Shown in pieces: positions 43,536 through 52,726 of a stretch of DNA of 64,000 nt. Location of the stretch: assembly GCA_965246805.1 (NCBI GenBank), contig CBDFFO010000003.1, positions 620,001-684,000 of the forward strand, read 5' to 3'. The position numbers and the translations under genes are program-made. How positions within the stretch are numbered: the stretch's first letter is position 1; each line of letters starts with the position of its first letter. The stretch comes from Schlegelella_A sp965246805. GTDB lineage: Bacteria; Pseudomonadota; Gammaproteobacteria; Burkholderiales; Burkholderiaceae_C. Under the pieces are notes generated by a model. It saw only the letters and a list, made by a program, of their open reading frames with translations, ran no database searches and was not told where the DNA came from.

Positions 43536-43643
43536 GCGGCTCGGCCGGCGAACGTCAACGCGCGGCCCTCGTGCTCCTGCAAATCACGGCGATGGCGCGC
43601 CGGCATCGACGCGCGCACGGCCGCCTCGCGACGCATCGAAACG

Positions 43644-44693
43644 TCAAGCCAGCTTCTTCAGCAGCTCGACCTTCTTCGCATCGAACTCCTCCTGCGTGAC
43701 GATGCCCTTGCCCTTCAGATCGGCCAGGCGTTCGAGCGTGGCCATCACATCCTCGGCCTTGACCCCGGCCAATGCCGAGGCCGCACCCGCCGCCGCTGCC
43801 GGCGCACCGGGTGCGTTCGCCGAAAGGCCCTGGCCGAGCTGGTTCGCCATGACCTGGCCCAACGCCACGCCAGCGCCTAGGCCGACCGCGCTGCCCACCA
43901 CGCCGTTGCCACCACCTGCGCCCGCTGCCAGCGCGGGGATCGATTGCGCGGTCTGGTACTGCATGAACTTGGCGGTGTCGCCGACCATGCCCATGCCGAT
44001 CTTCTGGTCGAGTATTTTCTGCAGCTCTTCCGGCAGCGAAACGTTCTGCATCGTCACCATCTCGAGCTTCAGGCCGAGCTTGTCGAACGCCGGCGCCGTT
44101 GCGGCCTGCAACGCGGCCGCGAACTCGACCTGGTTGGCGGCGAGATCGAGGAACGCCACGCCGCTCGACGCCACCGCGTCGCTGATGTGCTGCAGCATCA
44201 GGCCGCGCAGTTGACCATCGAGGTCTTCAACCGTGTAGCGCTCGCGCGTGCCCGAGATCTCGGTGTGGAAGAGCCGCGGGTCGGCGATGCGGTAGCTGTA
44301 GTTGCCGAACGCCCGCAGGCGCACGGCGCCGAAGTCCTTGTCGCGGATCGTCACCGGCTGGCTCGTGCCCCAGCGCTGGTCGACCTGCTGGCGCGTGCTG
44401 AAGAAGTAGACGTCGCTTTTGAACGGGCTCTCGAAGAGCTTGTCCCAGTTCTTTAGATACGTGAGGATCGGCAGCGTCGCGGTGGTGAGCGTGTAGCGGC
44501 CGGGGCCGAACACGTCGGCCGCCTTGCCCTCGTTGACGAAGAGGGCCATCTGCGATTCGCGCACCGTGAGCGAGCCACCGTTCTGGATCTCGCGGTCTTC
44601 CATCGGGTAGCGCCACGCCAGCGTGCCGTCGCCCGCTTCGGTCCACTCGATGATGTCGATGAACTGTTTCTTGATGAAATCCATCAGCGCCAT
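43644..44693 (-). CDS. SPFH/Band-7 family protein with SHOCT C-terminus
   Basis: A 349-residue protein of the virion-core-like SPFH group (YdjI type). It starts MALMDFIKKQFIDIIEWTEA, with the conserved WRYPMEDREIQNGGSLTVRESQMALFVNEGK block. A SPFH core follows, then a Gly/Ala-rich linker with low complexity (near 265-300), and a SHOCT-like end (LERLADLKGKGIVTQEEFDAKKVELLKKL). SPFH proteins scaffold membrane microdomains. First gene of SPFH-DUF4178-DUF350; the 120-base gap to the divergent ubiH holds the promoters. Confidence 0.88.
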   Translation of the reverse strand: MALMDFIKKQFIDIIEWTEAGDGTLAWRYPMEDREIQNGGSLTVRESQMALFVNEGKAADVFGPGRYTLTTATLPILTYLKNWDKLFESPFKSDVYFFSTRQQVDQRWGTSQPVTIRDKDFGAVRLRAFGNYSYRIADPRLFHTEISGTRERYTVEDLDGQLRGLMLQHISDAVASSGVAFLDLAANQVEFAAALQAATAPAFDKLGLKLEMVTMQNVSLPEELQKILDQKIGMGMVGDTAKFMQYQTAQSIPALAAGAGGGNGVVGSAVGLGAGVALGQVMANQLGQGLSANAPGAPAAAAGAASALAGVKAEDVMATLERLADLKGKGIVTQEEFDAKKVELLKKLA

Positions 44694-44813
44694 GGCGGAC
44701 ACTCCGTTCAAGTGAAGAATGCAAGTCGCGTCAAATAATACGCTGCGATCTGCGCGTGCCAATACCTCGCGTCAAGGTCAACCGAACGATTGAATCGACA
44801 TGAGGAAGCGGAC

Positions 44814-46091
44814 ATGAATGACACCACGTGCCGGCTCGCCGTCATCGGCGCCGGGCCGGTGGGGCTGGCGCTGGCGCTGCACGCCGCAGCCGCGCTGCCG
44901 CGCGCCGAGATCTCGCTCTTCGACACGCGGCCTGCCAACAAGGACGTGTCGGGCGACCCGCGCACCATCGCGGTTTCGCTCGGCACCGTGCAGCTGCTGC
45001 AACGCGTGGGCGCCTGGCGCGCCGATCTCGCGCAGCCGATTCTCGAAGTCCATGTGTCGCAGCAGGCACCCTCGCTCGCGGCACTCGCGAGCCGCTGGCT
45101 GCCCGAGCCGGCGCTTCGCATCCGTGCGATCGACGAAGCCGTGCCGATGTTGGGCGCGGTGCTCGCGTACGGCAGCGTGGTCGCGCCGTTGCAGCAGGTG
45201 TGGATGGATGCGCAGGCGCGCGCGCCCCAGCGCCTGCACACGCGCTTCGGGCAAGCGGTGACGGCGCTGAAGAACGTCGGCGCGACCGCTGTCGACGGAG
45301 GCGTGGAGGGCGTGGAGGTTGATGCCGGCATCGCCGAGCGATTCGATCTGGCCGTGATCGCCGAAGGCGGCGTTTTCAACGACCCGACGCGCCGCGAGTT
45401 GCAGCACGAACGCAAGACCATCGGCCATGATTACGCGCAGACCGCATGGGTCGGCAAGGTCACGTTCGAGAACCGCACGGCGAGCCCCCGACCGGCCGGC
45501 AACCTCGCGCTCGCCGAGCCACGCCGCGGCGTCGCGTTCGAACGCTTCACGCGCCACGGCCCGGCTGCGTTGCTGCCCTTGCCCGACGGCAGTGCAGGCC
45601 TCGTCTGGTGCGTGCCGAGCGCCGACGACCCGGTGCGCGATCTTGACGCGGCCCAGCGAGCCGCCGTGCTCAACACCATCTTCCATCCCGATGTCGGCCG
45701 CATCGCGACCGTCTCGCCGTTGAAGCACTTCGCGCTCGGCCTGACTGCCGAACGCACGCTCACCGATGGCCGCACCGTGCGCATCGGCAACGCCGCGCAA
45801 ACGCTGCATCCGGTCGCCGGCCAGGGCATGAACCTCGGCATGCGCGACGCGTTCGAGCTCGTGCGCGCGCTCGAACGCTCGAGCGACATCACGGCCGTGC
45901 TTCGCAAGCTCGAATGGCAGCGCGCACCCGACCGCTGGGCCATGATCGCCGCGACCGATTTCCTCGCGCGCAGCTTCACGTGGAAGCTGCCGGGGGCGGG
46001 TACCGCACGGGGCTTGGGGCTGGCGGCGTTGCAGGCGATCGGCCCGTTCAAATCGGCGCTCGCGAAACAGATGATGTTCGGTTCGCGTTGA
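44814..46091 (+). CDS. ubiH: UbiH-type FAD-dependent hydroxylase of ubiquinone synthesis
   Basis: A 425-residue flavin monooxygenase. FAD motifs: LAVIGAGPVGLALALHAA at the start, the DG-like segment near the middle, and GNAAQTLHPVAGQGMNLGMRDAFELVRAL near residue 325, where GNAAQTLHP is the UbiH variant of the usual GDAAH. UbiH hydroxylates C4 of the ring in 2-polyprenyl-6-methoxyphenol. A GAGGAA ribosome-binding site lies eight bases before the ATG; an upstream TTG adds eight residues with no support. It is divergent from the SPFH operon. Confidence 0.9.
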   Translation: MNDTTCRLAVIGAGPVGLALALHAAAALPRAEISLFDTRPANKDVSGDPRTIAVSLGTVQLLQRVGAWRADLAQPILEVHVSQQAPSLAALASRWLPEPALRIRAIDEAVPMLGAVLAYGSVVAPLQQVWMDAQARAPQRLHTRFGQAVTALKNVGATAVDGGVEGVEVDAGIAERFDLAVIAEGGVFNDPTRRELQHERKTIGHDYAQTAWVGKVTFENRTASPRPAGNLALAEPRRGVAFERFTRHGPAALLPLPDGSAGLVWCVPSADDPVRDLDAAQRAAVLNTIFHPDVGRIATVSPLKHFALGLTAERTLTDGRTVRIGNAAQTLHPVAGQGMNLGMRDAFELVRALERSSDITAVLRKLEWQRAPDRWAMIAATDFLARSFTWKLPGAGTARGLGLAALQAIGPFKSALAKQMMFGSR

Positions 46092-46181
46092 GGACGTTCG
46101 GCATCGCGATGCGCCGCGCGTCCGGCCGCATCGGCGAACGCACATCGTAGCCACCGATGCCGAAACCGGGCCGCTGAGCAC

Positions 46182-47162
46182 ATGTCGCTCGCCATCTTCT
46201 GGAAGCTGTGCGCGATCGTCTTGATCGCCGCGCTCGGCTGGATCGTCGGCAAGCTGCGCTGGCTCGGCGAGGCCGACCCGGCGCGCACGCTCGCCAACGC
46301 CGCGTATTACATCTTCGTGCCCGCGTTGCTCTTTCGAACCACCGCGCGCATCGACTTCGAGACGCTCGACACCACCATCGTGCTCGCGTTCTTCCTACCG
46401 GCGCTGGTGCTGCTCTTCATCGTCTACGGCTTCGAGAAGAGGCGCCCGGTCACGGCCGACCACGGCACCGCGGCGCCGAGCGTGCGCGCGATCACCGCGG
46501 TGTTCGGTAACACCTTGCAGGTCGGCATTCCGGTCGCCGCGGCGGTGTTCGGCGAGACCGGGCTCGCGATTCACGTCACCGTCGTCAGCCTGCACGCGCT
46601 CACGCTGCTCACGGTGCTGACGCTGCTGGTCGAGCTCGACCTCGCGCGCGAGCGGCGACGCACCGACCCGGCCGGCGGCCGCCTCGGCCGCATGCTGCTC
46701 AAGACGGCGCGCAACACCATCATCCATCCGGTCGTGCTGCCGGTGATCGCGGGCATCAGCTTCAACGCCAGCGGCGCGGTGCTGCCGGCGGTGGTGGATG
46801 AACTGCTGATCACGCTCGGCGCCGCCGTGGTGCCGCTTTGCCTGGTGCTGATCGGCATGTCGCTCGCGTATTACGGTGTGCAGGGCGCCTGGCAGGGCGC
46901 TGCGGCGCTGACGGTGATAAAGCTCCTCGTGTTGCCGGCGATGGCCCTCGTTTCCGCGCATTGGATCTTCGGGCTGCACGGCCTGCCGCTCGGCGTGGTG
47001 GTGATGCTCGCCGCGTTGCCGGTCGGCAGCAACGCGCTGATCTTTTCGCAACGCTACGCAACGCTGCAGGCCGAAGCGAGCGCGACCACGGTGTTCTCGA
47101 CGCTCGCGTTCGTCGCGACCTGCCCGTTCTGGCTCACGGTGCTCGGGCTGTTCGCGCCGTGA
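46182..47162 (+). CDS. AEC family permease (auxin efflux carrier type)
   Basis: A 326-residue membrane protein with ten predicted helices in two halves separated by a charged loop (ELDLARERRRTDPAGG). Helix breaks such as AAYYIFVPALLFRTTARIDFETLD in the first half, and GLPLGVVVMLAALPVGSNALIFSQRY in the second, match the AEC/PIN-like family that moves malate and other organic anions or auxin. 90 bases after ubiH, same strand. Substrate not inferable. Confidence 0.9.
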   Translation: MSLAIFWKLCAIVLIAALGWIVGKLRWLGEADPARTLANAAYYIFVPALLFRTTARIDFETLDTTIVLAFFLPALVLLFIVYGFEKRRPVTADHGTAAPSVRAITAVFGNTLQVGIPVAAAVFGETGLAIHVTVVSLHALTLLTVLTLLVELDLARERRRTDPAGGRLGRMLLKTARNTIIHPVVLPVIAGISFNASGAVLPAVVDELLITLGAAVVPLCLVLIGMSLAYYGVQGAWQGAAALTVIKLLVLPAMALVSAHWIFGLHGLPLGVVVMLAALPVGSNALIFSQRYATLQAEASATTVFSTLAFVATCPFWLTVLGLFAP

Positions 47163-47212
47163 GAGGCTGAGAACCTGCTCACTCGTTACGGTGCGGAGCG
47201 GCTGCGGAGCGG

Positions 47213-47465
47213 CAAAGGCGCAGCCGGCCGGCCGGCGCGGCGCAGCCTCGGCGGTCATCGCGTTCCGCGATGACTCCCCGGAGCTGCTCGGGTTTTGGGG
47301 GCGAGCGCAGAACTCGCCCTCGAAATGGCACCGAACGCTCCGGGCGAAGTCGGGCTCGGGGCTCAGACAGCTGCGCTCGTCGTGCTCCACGTCTCGGGGT
47401 CCCCCAAAACCCGAGCAGCTCCGGCGCCTCCGATACGCCGCGCCCGCCGGCCGGCTGCGCCTTTG
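47213..47465. repeat. nested-palindrome element, copy A
   Basis: An outer inverted repeat of 19 perfect bases (47213-47231 with 47447-47465, containing CGCAGCCGGCCGG) encloses an inner one of 24 perfect bases (47278-47301 with 47401-47424, containing GCTCGGGTTTTGGGGG). The core of 99 bases (47302-47400) is closely matched, in reverse orientation, by copy B. No coding content is visible. The design suits a MITE-like or REP-like intergenic element; the terminal sequence looks like a transposase target, but no transposase gene is in the window. Confidence 0.72.
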
Positions 47466-47515
47466 CTGGGCGCGGTGGGGGCCCGATACCGGCTTTGCGC
47501 ACCGTCGGGGCCTGC

Positions 47516-47541
47516 CCCCTCTCCCGCTCGCGGGAGAGGGG
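47516..47541. repeat. GC-rich perfect hairpin between the two palindromic elements
   Basis: CCCCTCTCCCG (47516-47526) pairs perfectly with CGGGAGAGGGG (47531-47541) around a four-base loop (CTCG). The same hairpin sequence is common in proteobacterial intergenic repeats. It might act as a terminator stem for the permease transcript, but no T-run follows. Confidence 0.6.
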
Positions 47542-47568
47542 TCCTTGCGGAGCACTGCGCTTCAGCGA

Positions 47569-47817
47569 AGCCGCGGGCGAGTGGCTGTCGACGCGCATCT
47601 GCAAGCGCCGGCGGTGTTCGGGTTCTGGGGGACCCCGAGACGTGGAGCACGACGAGCGCAGTTGTCTGAGCCCCGAGCCCGGACCGACACGGAGCGCTCT
47701 GCCTCACCTACGAGGGCGAGTTCTGCGCTCGCCCCCAGAACCCGGACGCCGACGGGGAGTCATCGCGGACGCGATGACCGCTGGAAGCTGCGCGCCGACA
47801 GCCACTCGCCCGCGGCT
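47569..47817. repeat. nested-palindrome element, copy B (inverted relative to A)
   Basis: An outer inverted repeat of 22 perfect bases (47569-47590 with 47796-47817, containing CGGGCGAGTGGCTG) encloses an inner one of 15 bases with one mismatch (47617-47631 with 47732-47746, containing GGGTTCTGGGGG). Its core, reversed, closely matches copy A (GTGCTCCACGTCTCGGGG and GAACTCGCCCTCG appear in both). The outer arms differ completely from those of copy A. 47818-48041 holds nothing else I can support. Confidence 0.72.
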
Positions 47818-48041
47818 GAGCCGCTCGCCATACGGGCCGTCGGCTTCGCCGCTCAATCACCACATGTGTTGTCCACCATCCACCCCCACCGAGAATCGAA
47901 TCAAGCTCCGCGGCGCGATGCTTGCTAACGCTTTCGAGCTCTTGCGCCGCGGGTTGATCCCGAGCCCCGTTAGCGCCGTAGCCCGAGCGCCGCGGCCTAT
48001 CATCCGGCCGGCTGCGCGACACCCGAAAGCGCCTCTCAACC

Positions 48042-49667
48042 ATGGACTCCCGCATGAAACCAAATTTCTCCAAGCCAGCGCTGTTCGCAGCCATGGCGTT
48101 GCTCGCGTGCAGCAGCGCGGCTTTCGCCGCCAAAACGCTCGTGTTCTGTTCCGAAGGCAGCCCGGAAGGTTTCAACCCGCAGTTCTTCACGCTCGGCACC
48201 ACTGCCGATGCGTCCTCCGTTCCCATCTACAACCGCCTCGTGCAGTTTGAGACCGGCACCACCAACATCGTGCCGGCGCTCGCCGAGAGCTGGACCGCCG
48301 CGCCCGACGGCCTTTCGTACACCTTCAAGCTACGCAAGGGCGTGAAATGGCACTCGAACAAAGTGTTCACGCCGACCCGCGACTTCGACGCCGACGACGT
48401 GCTTTTCTCATGGAACCGCATGGCCGACCCCGCGCATCCGTTCGCGAAGATCACGCCCGGTCAGACGTATTCGTATTTCGAAGACATGGGCATGAAGGAC
48501 ATCGTCGCCAAGCTCGAGAAGGTCGATGCGATGACGATCCGCTTCGTGTTGAAGAAGCCCGAGGCGCCGTTTGTCGCCGACATGGCGATGGACTTCGCTT
48601 CCATCCTCTCGGCCGAATACGCCGACAAGATGATGGCCGCGAAGACGCCCGACGTGATCGACAAGGAACCGATCGGCACCGGGCCGTTCCAGTTCGTGTC
48701 GTACCAGAAGGATTCGGTCATCCGCTACAAGGCCTTCGACGCGTATTGGGGCGGCCGCCCGAAGATCGACAACCTCGTCTACGCGATCACTGCCGACGCG
48801 TCCGTGCGCTACGCCAAGCTGAAGACCGGCGAGTGCCACGTGATGGCGTTCCCGAAGCCGGCCGACGTGGAGGCGATGAAGAAGGAGCCGTCGATCAACC
48901 TGCTGTCGCAGCAGGGCCTGAACGTCGGCTACATCGCGTTCAACGTCGAGAAGAAGCCGTTCGATTCGAAGCTGGTGCGTCAGGCGCTCAACCACGCGAC
49001 CAACAAGAAGGCCATCCTCGACCTGGTGTTCCAGGGCGCGGGCGCGGTCGCGAAGAACCCGATCCCGCCGACGCTCTGGTCGTACGACGACAAGATCACC
49101 GACTACCCGTACGACCCGGCCAAGGCGACCGCGCTGCTGAAGCAGGCTGGCTACCCGAGTGGCCTCGAGATCGAGCTCTGGTACCTGCCGGTCACGCGCC
49201 CCTACAACCCGGACGGCAAGCGCATGGCCGAACTGATCCAGGCCGACTGGGGCAAGGTCGGTGTGAAGGTCAAGCTCACCACCTTCGAGTGGGGCGAGTA
49301 CAGGAAGCGCAGCAAGAGCGGCGAGCAGCAGTCGATGATGTTCGGCTGGTCGGGCGACAACGGCGACCCCGACAACTTCTTCGTGCCGCTGCTCGGCTGC
49401 GCAGCCGTCAAGGGCGGCGGCAACTCCGCGCGCTGGTGCAACAAGGACTACGAAGACGCCGTCACCAAGGCCAAGCTCGTGACCACGCAAGCCGATCGCA
49501 CGGTGCTGTACCAGAAGGCTCAAGTGATCTTCCACGAGGAAGCGCCGTGGCTGCCGATCGCGCACTCGCTGCGCTACGACCCGGTGCGCAAGGAAGTCGT
49601 CGGCTACAAGATGGACCCGACGGCACATCACTACTTCGACAAGGTCGACCTCGTCGACAAGAAGTGA
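48042..49667 (+). CDS. dppA: dipeptide ABC transporter substrate-binding protein
   Basis: A 541-residue periplasmic binding protein of family 5. The signal peptide (FAAMALLACSSAAFA) is followed by TLVFCSEGSPEGFNPQFFT, LAESWTAAPDGLSYTFKLRKGVKWHS (the SBP_bac_5 signature), GTGPFQFVSYQKDSVIRYKAFDAYWGG, and GWSGDNGDPDNFFVPLLGC, all characteristic of DppA. It captures dipeptides (possibly also haem or aminolevulinate) for the DppBCDF importer encoded immediately downstream. Starts at 48042 or at Met5. Confidence 0.93.
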   Translation: MDSRMKPNFSKPALFAAMALLACSSAAFAAKTLVFCSEGSPEGFNPQFFTLGTTADASSVPIYNRLVQFETGTTNIVPALAESWTAAPDGLSYTFKLRKGVKWHSNKVFTPTRDFDADDVLFSWNRMADPAHPFAKITPGQTYSYFEDMGMKDIVAKLEKVDAMTIRFVLKKPEAPFVADMAMDFASILSAEYADKMMAAKTPDVIDKEPIGTGPFQFVSYQKDSVIRYKAFDAYWGGRPKIDNLVYAITADASVRYAKLKTGECHVMAFPKPADVEAMKKEPSINLLSQQGLNVGYIAFNVEKKPFDSKLVRQALNHATNKKAILDLVFQGAGAVAKNPIPPTLWSYDDKITDYPYDPAKATALLKQAGYPSGLEIELWYLPVTRPYNPDGKRMAELIQADWGKVGVKVKLTTFEWGEYRKRSKSGEQQSMMFGWSGDNGDPDNFFVPLLGCAAVKGGGNSARWCNKDYEDAVTKAKLVTTQADRTVLYQKAQVIFHEEAPWLPIAHSLRYDPVRKEVVGYKMDPTAHHYFDKVDLVDKK

Positions 49668-49732
49668 TCCACCACACGCGCCGCGCGACTTCGCCCTGCC
49701 TGTTCCGGTCCACGTGACCCGCGCCTGAGCCG

Positions 49733-50740
49733 ATGTTCGGCTTTTTCTTCAAGCGCCTCGCGCTCGTGCTGCCGACCTTCATCGGCATCACGCTGCTGGT
49801 GTTTGCGCTGATCCGCATGCTGCCGGGCGACCCGGTCGAAGCGCTGTCGGGCGAGCGCGGCATGACCGAGGAGCGCTACACGCGCCTGATCCACGAGTTC
49901 GGGCTCGATCGGCCGCTGCCGGTGCAATACCTCGACTACGTGTGGAAGGCCGTGCGCGGCGACCTCGGCTACTCGACCATCACGCACGAGCCGGTGTTTG
50001 CGGAGTTCATGGCACGCTTCCCCGCAACGGTCGAGCTCTCGTTTTGCGCGCTCTTCTTCGCGCTCGTGATCGGGTTGCCTGCGGGCATGCTCGCGGCGGT
50101 GAAACGCAACACGGCGTGGGACTACTCGGTGATGGGCGCGTCGCTCGCCGGCTTCTCGATGCCGATCTTCTGGTGGGGGCTGCTGCTGATCCTCACCTTC
50201 TCGGTCACGCTCGGCTGGACGCCCGTTTCGGGCCGCATCGCGATCGAGTACGACATTCCAGCGCGCACGGGCTTCATGCTGATCGACTCGTTGCTGTCGT
50301 CGGATGCCGGCGCGTTCAAGAGCGCGCTGTCGCATCTGATCCTGCCGTCGATCGCGCTCGGCACCATACCGCTCGCCGTGATCGCGCGCATGACGCGCTC
50401 CAGCATGCTCGAGGTGCTGCGCGAGGACTACGTTCGCACCGCGCGCGCGAAGGGCGCGTCGCGCTTGCGCGTGATCGGCGTGCACGCCTTGCGCAATGCG
50501 CTCATTCCGGTCGTCACGACAGTCGGTCTGCAAGTCGGTGTCCTGCTCGCCGGCGCCATCCTCACCGAATCGATCTTCGCGTGGCCGGGCATCGGCAAGT
50601 GGTTGGTCGAGGCGATCTATCGGCGCGACTATCCGGTGGTGCAAGGCGGCATCCTGATGTCGGCCACGATCATCATCGTCGTGAATCTGATCGTCGACGT
50701 GCTCTACGGCGTGATCAACCCGCGCATCCGCCACACATGA
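49733..50740 (+). CDS. dppB: dipeptide ABC transporter permease
   Basis: A 335-residue inner-membrane permease of the BPD_transp_1 family. It starts MFGFFFKRLALVLPTFIGITLLVFALIRMLPGDPVE, has six membrane helices, and carries the EAA coupling loop DYVRTARAKGASRLRVIGVHALRNALIPVVT. NPRIRHT is the family C-terminus. Its stop overlaps the dppC start by four bases. With DppC it forms the membrane channel of the dipeptide importer. Confidence 0.95.
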   Translation: MFGFFFKRLALVLPTFIGITLLVFALIRMLPGDPVEALSGERGMTEERYTRLIHEFGLDRPLPVQYLDYVWKAVRGDLGYSTITHEPVFAEFMARFPATVELSFCALFFALVIGLPAGMLAAVKRNTAWDYSVMGASLAGFSMPIFWWGLLLILTFSVTLGWTPVSGRIAIEYDIPARTGFMLIDSLLSSDAGAFKSALSHLILPSIALGTIPLAVIARMTRSSMLEVLREDYVRTARAKGASRLRVIGVHALRNALIPVVTTVGLQVGVLLAGAILTESIFAWPGIGKWLVEAIYRRDYPVVQGGILMSATIIIVVNLIVDVLYGVINPRIRHT

Positions 50741-51660
50741 CGACGGCGCTCGAAGTGCTCGCCGATCCGTCGATGGCGCCCGGCGAGATCACCGCGCCAC
50801 CGGCGCCGATCGTCGACCTCTGGCGCGACTTCAGCCGCAACCGCGGCGCCGTCGTCGGGCTCGTCGTCGTGGTGGCGCTGGTGCTGGTCGCGGTCTTCGC
50901 CAACGTGATCGCACCGTACAGCCCAAGCGAGCAGTACCGCGACGCGACGCTCGTTGCGCCGTCGTTGCAGCCGGCCGGCGGCCACGTGTTTCTGCTCGGC
51001 ACCGATCCGGTCGGCCGCGACTTGCTGTCGCGCCTCATTCACGGCACCCGGCTCTCGCTCGCGATCGGCTTCGTCTCGGTCGGCCTCTCGCTCTCCGGCG
51101 GTCTGCTGCTGGGCCTGCTCGCGGGCTTCTTCCGCGGCCGCTGGATCGAATTCGCGATCATGCGGTCGATGGACGTGATGCTCGCGCTGCCGAGCCTGCT
51201 GCTCGCCGTCGCGGTGGTCGCGGTGCTCGGGCCCGGGCTCGTCAACGCGATGTACGCGATCGCGATCGTGATGCTGCCGCACTTCACGCGCCTCACGCGC
51301 GCCGCCGCGATGGGCGAGCTCGCGAAAGACTACGTCGCCGCGTCGCGCCTCGCGGGCGCCAGCACCGCGCGGCTGATGTTCTCGACCGTGCTGCCCAACT
51401 GCGCCGCGCCGATCATCGTGCAGGCGACGCTCGGCTTCTCGAGCGCGATCCTCGACGCCGCCGCGCTCGGCTACCTGGGCCTCGGCGCGCAGCCGCCGAC
51501 ACCCGAGTGGGGCTCGATGCTCGCGGGCGCGCTCGAGTTCATCCAGAGCGCCTGGTGGGTCGTGACGCTGCCCGGTCTCGTGATCCTGATCGCGGTGCTC
51601 GCGTTCAACCTGATGGGCGATGGCCTGCGCGACGCGCTCGACCCCAAACTCAAGCGATGA
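50737..51660 (+). CDS. dppC: dipeptide ABC transporter permease
   Basis: A 307-residue permease of the OppC/DppC type: a long N-terminal cytoplasmic stretch (WRDFSRNRGAVVGLVVVVALVLVAVFA), the HVFLLGTDPVGRDLLSRLIHGTRLSL motif, and the EAA loop DYVAASRLAGASTARLMFSTVLPNCAAPIIV. It ends GDGLRDALDPKLK, typical of the family. The ATG lies within the last codons of dppB. The heterodimeric partner of DppB. Confidence 0.95.
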   Translation: MTTALEVLADPSMAPGEITAPPAPIVDLWRDFSRNRGAVVGLVVVVALVLVAVFANVIAPYSPSEQYRDATLVAPSLQPAGGHVFLLGTDPVGRDLLSRLIHGTRLSLAIGFVSVGLSLSGGLLLGLLAGFFRGRWIEFAIMRSMDVMLALPSLLLAVAVVAVLGPGLVNAMYAIAIVMLPHFTRLTRAAAMGELAKDYVAASRLAGASTARLMFSTVLPNCAAPIIVQATLGFSSAILDAAALGYLGLGAQPPTPEWGSMLAGALEFIQSAWWVVTLPGLVILIAVLAFNLMGDGLRDALDPKLKR

Positions 51661-51676
51661 GCGTTCCCCCATCTCG

Positions 51677-52726
51677 ATGAGCGCGCCCCACCTGCTCGAG
51701 GTGCACCACCTCAACGTGCAGTTCGTCTCGAACGCCAGGCCCTTGCGCGCGGTCGACGACGTGAGCTTCCACGTCGACGCCGGCGAGGTCGTCGGCATCG
51801 TCGGCGAGTCGGGCTCGGGCAAGAGCGTGACCGCGCTCGCACTGATGGGTCTCATCGACGAACCCGGTCGCGTCACGGCGCAACGCATCGCGTTCGACGG
51901 ACGCGACCTCGCGACGATGTCGGCAAAGGAGCGCCGCGCCCTCCTCGGCAGCGACATCGCGATGATCTTTCAGGACCCGATGACCAGCCTCAACCCGAGC
52001 TTCACGGTCGCGTTCCAGCTGATGGAAGCGATCGATCTGCACGAGGGCGGCTCGAAGAAGGCGCGCCGCGCGCGCGCGCTCGAGCTGCTGCGCTCGGTAG
52101 ACATCCCCGACCCGGAACGCCGGCTCGACGCCTACCCCCATCAACTCTCCGGCGGCATGAGCCAGCGCGTGATGGTCGCGATGGCGATCGCCTGCAACCC
52201 GCGCCTGCTGATCGCCGACGAGCCCACTACCGCCCTCGACGTCACGATCCAGGCCCAGATGCTCACGTTGCTCGTGAAGCTTCAACGCGAGCGCGGCATG
52301 GCGCTGGTGCTGATCACGCACGACCTCGGTGTGGTGGCCGAGATCGCACAGCGCGTGCTGGTGATGTATGCGGGTCAGGTGGTCGAGACCTCGCCGGTGC
52401 CGGCGATCTTCGACACGCCGCGCCACCCGTACACCGAGGCGCTGCTCGCGGCGCTGCCCGAGAACAACATCGGCAAACGCCGCCTCGAGTCGTTGCCGGG
52501 TCTCGTGCCCGGCATCGCCGATCGGCCCGACGGCTGCCTGCTGTCGCCGCGATGCCGCTACGTGCAGCCGCGCTGCCGCGTCGAGCGGCCGCCGCTCTTC
52601 GCGCTCGGCGCCTCGTGCGCGCGCTGCTTCTATCCGTTGCCGGAACACACCGAGATCGAGCAGCGGCCCGAGTACGCCGGAGCGGCGTTCGCCGCCCCGA
52701 ACGACGCCGGGGTGACGGCCCGATGA
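51677..52726 (+). CDS. dppD: dipeptide ABC transporter ATP-binding protein
   Basis: A 349-residue ATPase. Walker A is GESGSGKS (near 40), the Q-loop IFQDPMTSLNP, the signature LSGGMSQRV, Walker B LLIADEPTTALDV, and the H-loop ITHDLGVV. The oligopeptide-type C-terminal region contains a four-cysteine-like segment (CLLSPRCRYVQPRC), matching the Fe-S-like motif reported in DppD/OppD. It starts 16 bases after dppC; its stop overlaps the dppF start by four bases. Confidence 0.94.
   Translation: MSAPHLLEVHHLNVQFVSNARPLRAVDDVSFHVDAGEVVGIVGESGSGKSVTALALMGLIDEPGRVTAQRIAFDGRDLATMSAKERRALLGSDIAMIFQDPMTSLNPSFTVAFQLMEAIDLHEGGSKKARRARALELLRSVDIPDPERRLDAYPHQLSGGMSQRVMVAMAIACNPRLLIADEPTTALDVTIQAQMLTLLVKLQRERGMALVLITHDLGVVAEIAQRVLVMYAGQVVETSPVPAIFDTPRHPYTEALLAALPENNIGKRRLESLPGLVPGIADRPDGCLLSPRCRYVQPRCRVERPPLFALGASCARCFYPLPEHTEIEQRPEYAGAAFAAPNDAGVTAR

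Noticed and set aside
47160..48041. CRISPR array in the repetitive gap
   Set aside because: Repeats are inverted and nested, not regularly spaced direct repeats, and no cas genes are nearby.
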